Shown here one piece after another: positions 1-5,292 of a stretch of 5,372 bases of DNA; positions within the stretch are counted from its first letter, which is position 1; each line of letters starts with the position of its first letter. Under the pieces are notes generated by a model. The model did not search any database and had not been told where the DNA came from. It saw nothing but the letters and a program-made list of their open reading frames with translations. Origin of the DNA: Acidobacteriota bacterium (GTDB lineage Bacteria; Acidobacteriota; Holophagae; Thermotomaculales; Thermotomaculaceae); NCBI GenBank assembly GCA_027038695.1, contig JALWHA010000039.1, positions 1 through 5,372 on the forward strand, read 5' to 3'. Position numbers and translations under genes: made by a program.

Positions 1-1
1 T

Positions 2-493
2 ATGCTTAACCAGTTTGAAAACCCAGCAAACCCTGAAATACATTCCAAAACCACGGCGAAAGAGATAATTGAATGTTGCCCCAAACTTGATTACTTTGTT
101 GCTGGAATAGGAACAGGCGGCACTTTTACAGGAACAGGAAGGGTGCTAAAAAACCATTACAGAGAAATAAAACTTGTTGCTGTTGAGCCTGAAAAATCCG
201 CAGTAATCAGTGGGAAAGAGCCCTCTCTCCATGCAATTCAGGGAATAGGTGCGGGATTTATCCCTGAAAACCTTGATTTAAGTTTAATTGATAAAGTTAT
301 AACCGTTAGCGAAGAAGAAGCCTTTGAGAATGCCGCATTACTTTTGAAAAAGGAAGGGATTTTTTGCGGAATTTCCGGAGGGGCAAACTTCTCGGCTGTA
401 TTGAAGTTGTGCCAGCATATTGAAAACAAAAGAGTTCTTGTAATTGTCCCGGATACCGGGGAGCGATACCTTTCGGTAAAAAATTTTTTATAA
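2..493 (+). CDS. cysK: Cysteine synthase (O-acetylserine sulfhydrylase), C-terminal part
   Basis: This is the 3' half of a PLP-dependent cysteine synthase; the gene starts before the window, so the Met at base 2 is an internal residue. The enzyme makes cysteine from O-acetylserine and sulfide in the cytoplasm. In the visible 163 residues, QFENPANPEIH (4-14) is the family segment that precedes the second half of the fold. GTGGT (37-41) is the PLP phosphate-binding loop, HAIQGIGAGFIP (77-88) is a typical CysK stretch, and GISGGAN (123-129) matches the usual GISSGA loop near the cofactor ring. PDTGERYLS (150-158) is the conserved C-terminal signature. The PLP-binding lysine lies in the missing N-terminal part. 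The protein ends just after YLS, as many CysK proteins do. CysM or a related beta-synthase cannot be fully excluded, but the PDTGERYLS end favours CysK. No convincing terminator follows the stop codon. Confidence 0.93.
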   Translation: MLNQFENPANPEIHSKTTAKEIIECCPKLDYFVAGIGTGGTFTGTGRVLKNHYREIKLVAVEPEKSAVISGKEPSLHAIQGIGAGFIPENLDLSLIDKVITVSEEEAFENAALLLKKEGIFCGISGGANFSAVLKLCQHIENKRVLVIVPDTGERYLSVKNFL

Positions 494-510
494 AAAAAAT
501 AAACTTTTAC

Positions 511-539
511 TTGACATCTCATTTTATTAGATAAATAAT
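511..539 (+). promoter_or_regulatory. Predicted sigma70-type promoter of the exported-protein gene pair
   Basis: A perfect -35 hexamer TTGACA (511-516) is separated by 17 bp from AATAAT (534-539), which matches the TATAAT consensus at five of six positions. It lies in the gap after cysK, with transcription expected to start near 546. That gives a leader of about 43 nt in front of the gene at 589. The pair of exported proteins is therefore probably transcribed independently of cysK. This is a prediction from sequence; the surrounding DNA is very AT-rich, which makes chance -10 matches common, but the perfect -35 box supports it. Confidence 0.65.
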
Positions 540-560
540 TAAAATATCAAATCTTTTAAA

Positions 561-577
561 ACTTAGATATTCTAAGT
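561..577 (+). repeat. Perfect 7-bp inverted repeat in the leader, next to the ribosome binding site
   Basis: ACTTAGA (561-567) and TCTAAGT (571-577) are perfect inverted copies around a 3-nt TAT spacer. The repeat lies downstream of the predicted transcription start and directly abuts the strong Shine-Dalgarno stretch GAGGAGGG (578-585) of the gene at 589. It could be a small operator at about +15 to +31 or a hairpin in the mRNA leader. The SD itself stays outside the stem, so simple SD masking is not what the sequence shows. The stem is AT-rich and weak, so chance is possible. Confidence 0.4.
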
Positions 578-588
578 GAGGAGGGCGT

Positions 589-1485
589 ATGAAGAGGTTT
601 TTAGTTCTATTGGTTATGGTTGTTTTTACTATGGTATCTTTCGGAAAAGATATTAGAAATAATGAAGAACGGGGTAAGTTTGTTGAAAAATTCTTTAAAT
701 TGCCTGAGAAACAGAAACAAGAGGTAGCTACTGAAAGAGGCTGGGTAAAAACAGGTTTTGTTTATGCTAAGAGTTATGAAGATTTAATTCCTTCCGAACT
801 TTTAAATAAAATGCCAGAGGATGTTAGGGAACAGGTATTAAACGCTGCAATGGAAAAAGAGATGGAAATCCCTTTTAATGAATTTAAACATACTGAAAGA
901 TGGATACCTTCACCTAAGGATATGCCGTTTGCTTTAAATTACCATGTGGAAAATTCTAAAGAAAAATTCAGCGACGGAGACGGTGTTAATTCCTGCGATT
1001 TCTCAAGTGCCAGAAAAGGTGACGTTTTGCTTGTTCACGACGGATTTGTTGCCTGGGGTTGGCATTGTCATGCAGGTATTTTTTACGGTGGAACCGGGGT
1101 TTATGCGACAATAGAATCTAATGCAAATCAGAATTACTTCGGTGACCCGCACCCGGGAGTTCACTTTGAACCTATTTCACACTGGAATAATGATTATGAT
1201 TTTTGCAGAATCATGAGAGTAAACACATGGCCGCTTAGCACATCTTACAGGGCAAAGGCTGCCGAGTATGCAAGGGCTCAATTAGGCAAACCTTACAACT
1301 TTAATTGGTTGTGGAAATGGGCTACAGACAAATTTTATTGCTCTCAGTTAGTTTGGGCAGGTTATTACAGAACATCAAAATGGTACGCAAGGATTAACAT
1401 AGATGCTAATCCATACGATACCTGGGTTGCTCCTGACGAGCTTTATGCTTCCTGGAGAACATATACAATTAGTTCAAGCTGGTAA
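589..1485 (+). CDS. Exported YiiX/YebB-like permuted NlpC/P60 (papain-fold) hydrolase
   Basis: A 298-residue exported protein. Residues 1-19 form a Sec-type signal peptide (MKR, then a hydrophobic core, then SFGK). Residues about 20-120 are a charged region I do not recognise. Residues about 138-290 look like the YiiX/YebB family of circularly permuted NlpC/P60 enzymes. ARKGDVLLV (141-149) starts the core, WGWHCHAGIFYGG (156-168) carries the likely catalytic His161, and TIESNA holds the polar residue Glu176. AAEYARAQLGKPYNF (224-238) leads to FYCSQLVWAGYY, whose Cys251 is the likely nucleophile. APDELY (281-286) matches the PxDL-type motif seen near the end of this family. His before Cys is the permuted order. 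Family members may act on peptidoglycan, lipids or amide bonds, so the substrate is not predictable. The start is fixed by GAGGAGGG just upstream. It ends in tandem stops (TAA TAA) 6 nt before the next gene, a likely functional partner. Confidence 0.82.
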   Translation: MKRFLVLLVMVVFTMVSFGKDIRNNEERGKFVEKFFKLPEKQKQEVATERGWVKTGFVYAKSYEDLIPSELLNKMPEDVREQVLNAAMEKEMEIPFNEFKHTERWIPSPKDMPFALNYHVENSKEKFSDGDGVNSCDFSSARKGDVLLVHDGFVAWGWHCHAGIFYGGTGVYATIESNANQNYFGDPHPGVHFEPISHWNNDYDFCRIMRVNTWPLSTSYRAKAAEYARAQLGKPYNFNWLWKWATDKFYCSQLVWAGYYRTSKWYARINIDANPYDTWVAPDELYASWRTYTISSSW

Positions 1486-1491
1486 TAATCT

Positions 1492-2526
1492 ATGAAAATA
1501 AAGAGATTTTCTTTGGCAGCGTTTTTATTCGCTGCCTTTTTTTTGCTTTCTCAATTTGGATATACTCAAAACCTTTTATTGTTAAACAGCGGAAGGGATT
1601 ATTGCTATATTTATTCCCTGTCCAGGAAGCAGATATTGGCAAAATATAAGGTTTGCCCTAAAAATGCTTCGGTAACGGATATTTTAAACTTTCAAAAAGG
1701 TTATTGTGCTGTTCCTCACAGGATTAATTTGAATATTGACGCAGTTAACCTGTGGATTTTTAATAAAAATTTCTCAAAAATAGTGAAAAAGATACCGGTT
1801 GCTCAATCACCGTATAAGGCATTTTGTCTGGATAAAAACAGGGTTTTGGTCAATCATACTTTCTTTTCTTTTGAAAAGAGGAAATTTGTCGGGGAGATTG
1901 TTAACCTTTCTACTTTGAAGGTTGAAAAAACACTGTTTTTTGACGGGATACCCGCTGGAGTTGTTAATGTTTTCGGGAAAGATTATGCAATCATTGAAGA
2001 CGTAAGAGGGGTGATAAAGGGAGTTCGCCTTGTAGATTTAAAAGACGGGACAGGGATTTTAATTGATGACCCCAACCTTTCTTCCAATATTGTTGAATGT
2101 AACGGAGAACTCTACTGTGCTGTCAACGGGTATGGGGTAGACGGTTATGCGAATTCTCTTTTTAAAATAACATTGTCACCTTTAATGGATAAACCTGTTT
2201 CAATTAAAAGATTGTTAACATTTAAAGCACATTCTTACCCTTTTATTTTAGGAAGTTATAAAACTTACCTGATTATAGGGTTTACCAATCACTCTGTTAA
2301 AAAAAACTTTAATTCCCTTTGTGTTTACAACACCAAAACAGGGAAAAAGAGATTTTTTAAAGTGTGTTTCGGCCCTGAATCTTTTGCCTGTTACAAAAAT
2401 AAGGTTTTTGTTGCCGGGTTAAGTCAAGAATGCTTAACCGTTATAACTTTTCCGGATATGAAAATGCAAAATATAAAAATTTCCGATACAGTTCCCGGTT
2501 TTTCTTCAATAAGGGTTATAGATTAA
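1492..2526 (+). CDS. Exported beta-propeller-like protein, cysteine-rich, function unknown
   Basis: I recognise no specific family. The 344-residue protein starts with a Sec signal peptide (MKIKRF, then hydrophobic 7-20, with cleavage probably around 24-27). The rest is a series of beta-strand-rich units of about 40 residues, such as GRDYCYIYSLSRKQIL (34-49), ...DAVNLWIF (83-90), VGEIVNLSTLKVEKTL (133-148) and NSLCVYNTKTGKKRFF (274-289). Their pattern of two strands around a turn resembles YVTN or WD-type beta-propeller blades. Ten cysteines (38, 55, 72, 112, 203, 209, 277, 292, 300, 314) are unusual for an exported protein and might form disulfides or bind a metal or cofactor. No CxxCH haem motif is present. 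The gene follows the YiiX-like gene after 6 nt, has no good Shine-Dalgarno site, and so may depend on translational coupling. It carries a terminator-like hairpin in its signal-peptide codons, and its stop codon overlaps that of the convergent cytochrome gene. Confidence 0.75.
   Translation: MKIKRFSLAAFLFAAFFLLSQFGYTQNLLLLNSGRDYCYIYSLSRKQILAKYKVCPKNASVTDILNFQKGYCAVPHRINLNIDAVNLWIFNKNFSKIVKKIPVAQSPYKAFCLDKNRVLVNHTFFSFEKRKFVGEIVNLSTLKVEKTLFFDGIPAGVVNVFGKDYAIIEDVRGVIKGVRLVDLKDGTGILIDDPNLSSNIVECNGELYCAVNGYGVDGYANSLFKITLSPLMDKPVSIKRLLTFKAHSYPFILGSYKTYLIIGFTNHSVKKNFNSLCVYNTKTGKKRFFKVCFGPESFACYKNKVFVAGLSQECLTVITFPDMKMQNIKISDTVPGFSSIRVID
1515..1544 (+). terminator. Intrinsic terminator-like hairpin inside the signal-peptide codons
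   Basis: GGCAGCG (1515-1521) and CGCTGCC (1530-1536) form a perfect 7-bp GC-rich stem around an 8-nt loop, followed at once by eight T (1537-1544). This is the classic layout of a Rho-independent terminator for plus-strand transcription. It lies 30 nt after the stop codon of the YiiX-like gene, but 24 nt inside the next reading frame, where the same bases encode the hydrophobic Leu-Ala-Ala-Phe-Leu-Phe-Ala-Ala-Phe-Phe core. The two Ala-Ala pairs use different codons (GCA GCG and GCT GCC), which creates the complementarity. It may end most transcripts after the first gene, or act as an attenuator opened by translating ribosomes. Termination itself is inferred, not shown. Confidence 0.6.
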
Positions 2527-2930
2527 AGGTTTATCCCCACTCTATACCTTACATGGCAGGACATACAGGATGTTCTCAGCCTTTTGAAGTGATACCTTGT
2601 CCTTTCAACACTCCCATCTTGAGCACCTTCTTTGACAAATTTTAGTATTGATTTCACCTCTTTTAAGTGTTCAATATAGACGGTAGGATTTTTTGACGGT
2701 TTTTTATTCAATAAAATTCCTAATTGTGCGTCAATATTGTTAACGGCCTTTAAAACATCACTTTTTGAAATGTCTGCTCCTTTTGAATAAGCCTTTATTG
2801 TTTCATAGCTTTTATCAATTTTTATCATTGATATTTTTATGTCATATCTTTCACTGTCTGTAAAGTAAAGCCTTGAGCCGATGCAGCCTACCGCTATTAA
2901 AATCAAAATCCCTGTCAAAACCTTTTTCAT
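2523..2930 (-). CDS. Small lipoprotein cytochrome c with C-terminal CxxCH (c'/c556-like)
   Basis: A 135-residue monohaem c-type cytochrome, probably an electron carrier anchored to a membrane on its outer (periplasmic) side. Residues 1-16 are a lipoprotein signal peptide (MKK, hydrophobic core, then AVGC), with Cys16 as the likely lipidated residue. The haem motif CMSCH (122-126) sits near the C-terminus in the context SCMSCHVRYR. A haem motif at the end of a mostly helical protein is the hallmark of class II cytochromes (c' and c556), four-helix bundles. Met35 in the first predicted helix could be a sixth ligand as in c556, but this is inference. The ATG overlaps the pdxA stop (ATGA), and GGAGGGG lies inside the last pdxA codons, so translation is probably coupled to pdxA. 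The 3' end overlaps the convergent propeller gene by 4 bp. The partner oxidoreductase is not in the window. Confidence 0.82.
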   Translation of the reverse strand: MKKVLTGILILIAVGCIGSRLYFTDSERYDIKISMIKIDKSYETIKAYSKGADISKSDVLKAVNNIDAQLGILLNKKPSKNPTVYIEHLKEVKSILKFVKEGAQDGSVERTRYHFKRLRTSCMSCHVRYRVGINL

Positions 2931-3859
2931 AATCCCCTCCCAAGGAGTTGTTCAGCAGTTTCTAACACATACCGTAAATTATTATAATCCGCTATACCTT
3001 TCCCTGCAATGTCAAATGCTGTGCCGTGGCTTACCGAAAGCCTTAAAAAGGGTAACCCGAGTGTTATATTAACAGATTTTTCAGGGTGTTTGGTTTTGAT
3101 TCCTATTAACCCCTGGTCGTGGTACATTGCATATACTATTTGTTCAGGGTTTTGCTTCAAGTGTGAAAAAAGGGTGTCTGACGGGAATACTCCTTTAACT
3201 GGAATGCCATTTTTGATTAGTATGTTAACCGCTTTTTTTATCTCAAAATCTTCTTTGCCTATATGTCCGTTTTCTCCCGCATGAGGGTTTAGTCCGCATA
3301 CAAAAATTTCAGGGTTCTTAAAATTTAATGTTTTTTTTATTTCGTTGTAAGCAAATTCAATGTTTTCTTTAACCTCTTTTTTATTTATGTGTTTGAATAC
3401 TTCTTTTAACGGTATGTGAATTGTGTGTAGAGCTACGGAAAATGACGGAGAGTAGAACATCATCATTGTTTTTGAGGACTTTGTCAGGTGTTTTAAAAAA
3501 TCAGTATGTCCTTCAAATAGGTATCCCGATTGCTGAAAATTTTCTTTGCAAATCGGCAGTGTCACAAGAGCATTTCCGTAACCGTTTTTCATTAAATCCG
3601 CTGCTTTTTCTATGCATTTTGCCGAAAAATCTCCGTTAGTTGTTTCTATTTTCCCCGGTGAAACAGAAAAATCAGAATCTATCTCAATAATTTCTATATC
3701 AGGGATTTTTATATTGAATAGAGTTGCATAAAACTCAAGAATTTTCTTATTTCCTATAAAACCTATTTCACTTGTGAGTGTTATTTTGTTAAGCGCTTTT
3801 AAAAAAATTTCTACACCGATACCGTTAGGGTCTCCGCAAGTTACAAGAATTTTTTTCAT
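2927..3859 (-). CDS. pdxA: 4-hydroxythreonine-4-phosphate dehydrogenase
   Basis: PdxA oxidises 4-phosphohydroxy-L-threonine with NAD(P); the product decarboxylates and is joined to deoxyxylulose phosphate by PdxJ in the DXP-dependent vitamin B6 pathway. At 310 residues it is slightly shorter than the E. coli enzyme (329). Signatures run in order: TCGDPNGIGVEI (7-18), GHTDFL (117-122, with substrate-binding His118 and Thr119), HTIHIPL (145-151), GLNPHAGENGHIG (189-201), FPSDTLF (225-231), YHDQGLIGIK (246-255) and SHGTAFDIAGKGIAD (277-291). By comparison with E. coli PdxA, His148, His193 and His247 should bind the divalent metal at the dimer interface. All expected motifs are intact. The start follows AGGA 10 nt upstream, which overlaps the stop codon of the Hfq-like gene 12 nt away. 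pdxA and the following cytochrome gene share ATGA. It is probably the middle gene of an operon with the Hfq-like gene. Confidence 0.96.
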   Translation of the reverse strand: MKKILVTCGDPNGIGVEIFLKALNKITLTSEIGFIGNKKILEFYATLFNIKIPDIEIIEIDSDFSVSPGKIETTNGDFSAKCIEKAADLMKNGYGNALVTLPICKENFQQSGYLFEGHTDFLKHLTKSSKTMMMFYSPSFSVALHTIHIPLKEVFKHINKKEVKENIEFAYNEIKKTLNFKNPEIFVCGLNPHAGENGHIGKEDFEIKKAVNILIKNGIPVKGVFPSDTLFSHLKQNPEQIVYAMYHDQGLIGIKTKHPEKSVNITLGLPFLRLSVSHGTAFDIAGKGIADYNNLRYVLETAEQLLGRGL

Positions 3860-3871
3860 TAAATTATTATC

Positions 3872-4330
3872 CTATTCGTCTTTAGACTCTTCTTTTTCTG
3901 TACTTGCCTTTTTTTCGGCAGCCTTTCTTGCTTTCCTTTTTGCTTTTCTCATTGCTGCTCTTTCTTCTTCCTGTTTGTACATGTACTTTATTTTGGATTT
4001 CATAATTAAAAGGTTCGGTTCGTTAAATCTATTAACTTTCAGGCAGTTTTTGTCATACCATTCAATAATGCCTCTGATCTCTTCTCCGTCTTCCATTATA
4101 ATAACCATCTGCTCTTTAGCCTGCATCTGTTTCAAATAATAAAAATTTTCCGCGTGAGTTTGTTCAGGCGGGGATTGTTTTCTCCTTGCGGTTGTTACTA
4201 GCGGGTGATTCAATAGAGGTTGGTCCGATTGAATCTGTGACGCTATCCTTGAAGGTGTTTCTGTTTTCTGGTCGTTCATTTTAGATTTTATTTCTTGTAA
4301 ACTCGGTCTGATTAATTTTCTATTAGCCAT
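3872..4330 (-). CDS. Hfq/Sm-like RNA-binding protein with long N- and C-terminal extensions
   Basis: A 152-residue protein with an Sm-like core at about 59-120. The Sm1 pattern fits Hfq with exact spacing: Gly82, Gly87 and Asp93 in EDGEEIRGIIEWYD correspond to the Hfq NG...G...FD positions. The Sm2 part LLIMKSKIKYM (107-117) stands where Hfq has the YKHAIS motif, so Tyr-Lys-His becomes Met-Lys-Ser, and the loop before it is about two residues longer. Residues 1-58 form a polar extension starting MANRKLIRPS, and 121-152 a Lys/Arg/Glu-rich tail. It probably acts as an RNA chaperone or sRNA-binding hexamer, but the changed Sm2 motif may alter proximal-face binding. The start at 4330 is preferred over an in-frame TTG at 4351, because AGGAG lies 5 nt upstream of the ATG and inside the longer version. 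It lies between ricT and pdxA, 12 nt before pdxA. Confidence 0.75.
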   Translation of the reverse strand: MANRKLIRPSLQEIKSKMNDQKTETPSRIASQIQSDQPLLNHPLVTTARRKQSPPEQTHAENFYYLKQMQAKEQMVIIMEDGEEIRGIIEWYDKNCLKVNRFNEPNLLIMKSKIKYMYKQEEERAAMRKAKRKARKAAEKKASTEKEESKDE

Positions 4331-4335
4331 AATAA

Positions 4336-4340
4336 CTCCT
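4336..4340 (-). promoter_or_regulatory. Ribosome binding site that fixes the start of the Hfq-like gene
   Basis: On the minus strand the sequence reads AGGAG, five bases (TTATT), then ATG at 4330. The alternative upstream TTG at 4351 has no comparable SD, and would place this AGGAG inside the coding region. The ATG start yields a protein beginning MANRKLIRPS. Confidence 0.75.
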
Positions 4341-4368
4341 GAATAACTCAATTTTGAATGTTATCTAT

Positions 4369-4397
4369 ACTATAAATTAAAAATCAAATTAAATCAA
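4369..4397 (-). promoter_or_regulatory. Possible promoter for the Hfq-like gene, pdxA and the cytochrome gene
   Basis: In the 86-bp gap between ricT and the Hfq-like gene, the minus strand has TTGATT (4397-4392), a 17-bp spacer and TATAGT (4374-4369). These match the -35 consensus at four of six positions and the -10 at five of six. Transcription would start near 4362, giving a leader of about 32 nt. The gap is the longest in the minus-strand gene set, which supports a separate transcription unit. The region is almost pure A/T, so a chance match is a real possibility, and readthrough from ricT may also contribute. Confidence 0.45.
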
Positions 4398-4416
4398 TAT
4401 TTTTTCAAAAAACTTG

Positions 4417-5163
4417 TTATTCTTTCCGGCCGGATTCCTGTTCCAATAGTTTTTGCGATTGTTGTTCAAATTCCTTAAGTTGTTCTTTTGTATATAATGT
4501 ATTTTGTTTTTCTTCAATTTCATAAAGGTAATCGTCTTCCTCAAAATTTATACAACACATAAGCCTTCCGCACACACCGGATATTTTGCCAGGGTTTAGT
4601 ATTAAATGCTGGGTTTTTGCCTGTTTAATTGATACTGGATAGAAGTTATGAAGAAATGTTGTACAGCACAGTTCCCTTCCGCATATTCCGAGTCCGCCTA
4701 CCATTTTTGCTTCGTCTCTAACCCCTATCTGTCTCATTTCAATTCTTAACCTGAACCTATGGGCTAAATCCCTTACCAATTTTCTGAAATCCACCCTTCC
4801 GTCCGCTGTAAAGTAGAATATTGCCTTTGTTTTATCAAGGGTAAAGTCTACCTTGATAAGTTTCATGTCCATTTCTCTGGCAATAATTCTTTCTTTACAA
4901 AACTGATAGGCTTCTTCTTCCAATTCTTGTAATTCTTTCTTTGTTTGGATATCTTCTTCGGTAGCCTTCCTCACAACGGGTTTTAATTCTTTGTTGATTT
5001 GAGATTGTTCTACCGTTTTATTCGGGATAATTACTTCGCCTAATTCAAGCCCTCTGTCGGTTTCAATGACCGCCTTATCTCCTTTTTTAAATATAATTCC
5101 CTTTGGGCTATATATAAAAAATTTTCCTGTTTTTTTGACCTTTATTCCAACTATTTCAGGCAT
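4417..5163 (-). CDS. ricT: PSP1-domain protein, RicT (YaaT) family
   Basis: A 248-residue cytoplasmic protein of the PSP1 C-terminal domain family, whose best-studied member is B. subtilis RicT (YaaT). There it joins RicA and RicF in an Fe-S-containing complex that adjusts RNase Y-dependent mRNA maturation. Here MPEIVGIKVKKTGKFFIYSP (1-20) opens the typical N-terminal beta domain, with GDKAVIETDRGLELGEV at 28-44. The PSP1 domain follows (about 60-148), with FTADGRVDFRKLVRDLAHRFRLRIEMRQIG at 118-147. The hallmark cysteine motifs CGRELCC (161-167) and CGRLMCC (198-204) are intact, and the C-terminus (about 212-248) is Gln/Glu-rich and probably helical. The open frame extends upstream to 5229, but that part reads through tRNA-Leu. 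The ATG at 5163 with AGGAG 5 nt away is the true start. It lies 22 nt after the tRNA and is probably cotranscribed with it. No RicA or RicF homologue is visible, so the RNase Y role is inference. Confidence 0.93.
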   Translation of the reverse strand: MPEIVGIKVKKTGKFFIYSPKGIIFKKGDKAVIETDRGLELGEVIIPNKTVEQSQINKELKPVVRKATEEDIQTKKELQELEEEAYQFCKERIIAREMDMKLIKVDFTLDKTKAIFYFTADGRVDFRKLVRDLAHRFRLRIEMRQIGVRDEAKMVGGLGICGRELCCTTFLHNFYPVSIKQAKTQHLILNPGKISGVCGRLMCCINFEEDDYLYEIEEKQNTLYTKEQLKEFEQQSQKLLEQESGRKE

Positions 5164-5168
5164 TATTA

Positions 5169-5173
5169 CTCCT
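5169..5173 (-). promoter_or_regulatory. Ribosome binding site that fixes the start of ricT
   Basis: The minus strand reads AGGAG, TAATA, ATG (start at 5163). The site lies in the 22-nt gap between the tRNA 3' end and ricT, so the ricT leader must lie almost wholly within this gap once the tRNA is processed out. It rules out the longer frame that begins with a GTG at 5229 inside the tRNA gene. Confidence 0.85.
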
Positions 5174-5185
5174 ATTTGTGTCAAA

Positions 5186-5272
5186 TGGTGCTCAAGGGGG
5201 GATTCGAACCCCCACGGGTTTGACCCCACACGGACCTGAACCGTGCGCGTCTGCCAATTCCGCCACTTGAGC
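5186..5272 (-). tRNA. tRNA-Leu (anticodon CAG)
   Basis: An 87-nt leucine tRNA with all arms visible. The acceptor stem GCTCAAG pairs with CTTGAGC over 7 bp. The anticodon stem CACGG/CCGTG encloses the loop TTCAGGT, with anticodon CAG at 5238-5236 reading CUG codons. A long variable arm with a TGGGG...ACCC pairing marks a class II tRNA. The T arm is GGGGG TTCGAAT CCCCC. The discriminator base is A and the CCA end is encoded (ACCA, 5189-5186), so no CCA addition is needed. The D loop contains GG as expected. A good promoter lies just upstream, and ricT follows after 22 nt with no terminator between them, so the tRNA is probably cut out of a mixed tRNA-mRNA transcript. Serine and tyrosine, the other class II types, are excluded by the anticodon. 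Confidence 0.98.
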
Positions 5273-5292
5273 GTTGATAAGTAACGCTTTAT

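Noticed and set aside
448..460. CCCGG-ATA-CCGGG hairpin near the end of cysK
   Set aside because: It lies within codons for the conserved PDTGER motif and has no T run after it, so it is probably incidental.
467..500. Possible terminator after cysK (TACC-TTTC-GGTA stem, then A/T runs)
   Set aside because: The stem is only 4 bp and is followed by mixed A and T runs, so it does not meet a reasonable standard for an intrinsic terminator.
238..522. Open frame on the minus strand opposite cysK
   Set aside because: It is antisense to well-conserved CysK motifs, has no ribosome binding site and no recognisable domain.
2881..3639. Several open frames on the plus strand opposite the cytochrome gene and pdxA
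   Set aside because: They are shadows of pdxA and the cytochrome gene, whose motifs are intact in the minus strand frames.
3774..4139. Hydrophobic open frame on the plus strand opposite the start of pdxA and the Hfq-like gene
   Set aside because: Its hydrophobic stretch is the complement of the Lys/Glu/Ala-rich tail of the Hfq-like protein; there is no SD and no homology that I recognise.
5179..5184. Perfect TTGACA on the minus strand in the tRNA-ricT gap, as a possible ricT promoter
   Set aside because: No -10 box exists at 16-18 bp (the sequence there is GCCTGA inside ricT), and a start there would fall after the ricT ATG.
5174..5186. 5-bp hairpin ATTTG-TGT-CAAAT just after the tRNA
   Set aside because: It is AT-rich, short, and lacks a T run; not a credible terminator between the tRNA and ricT.
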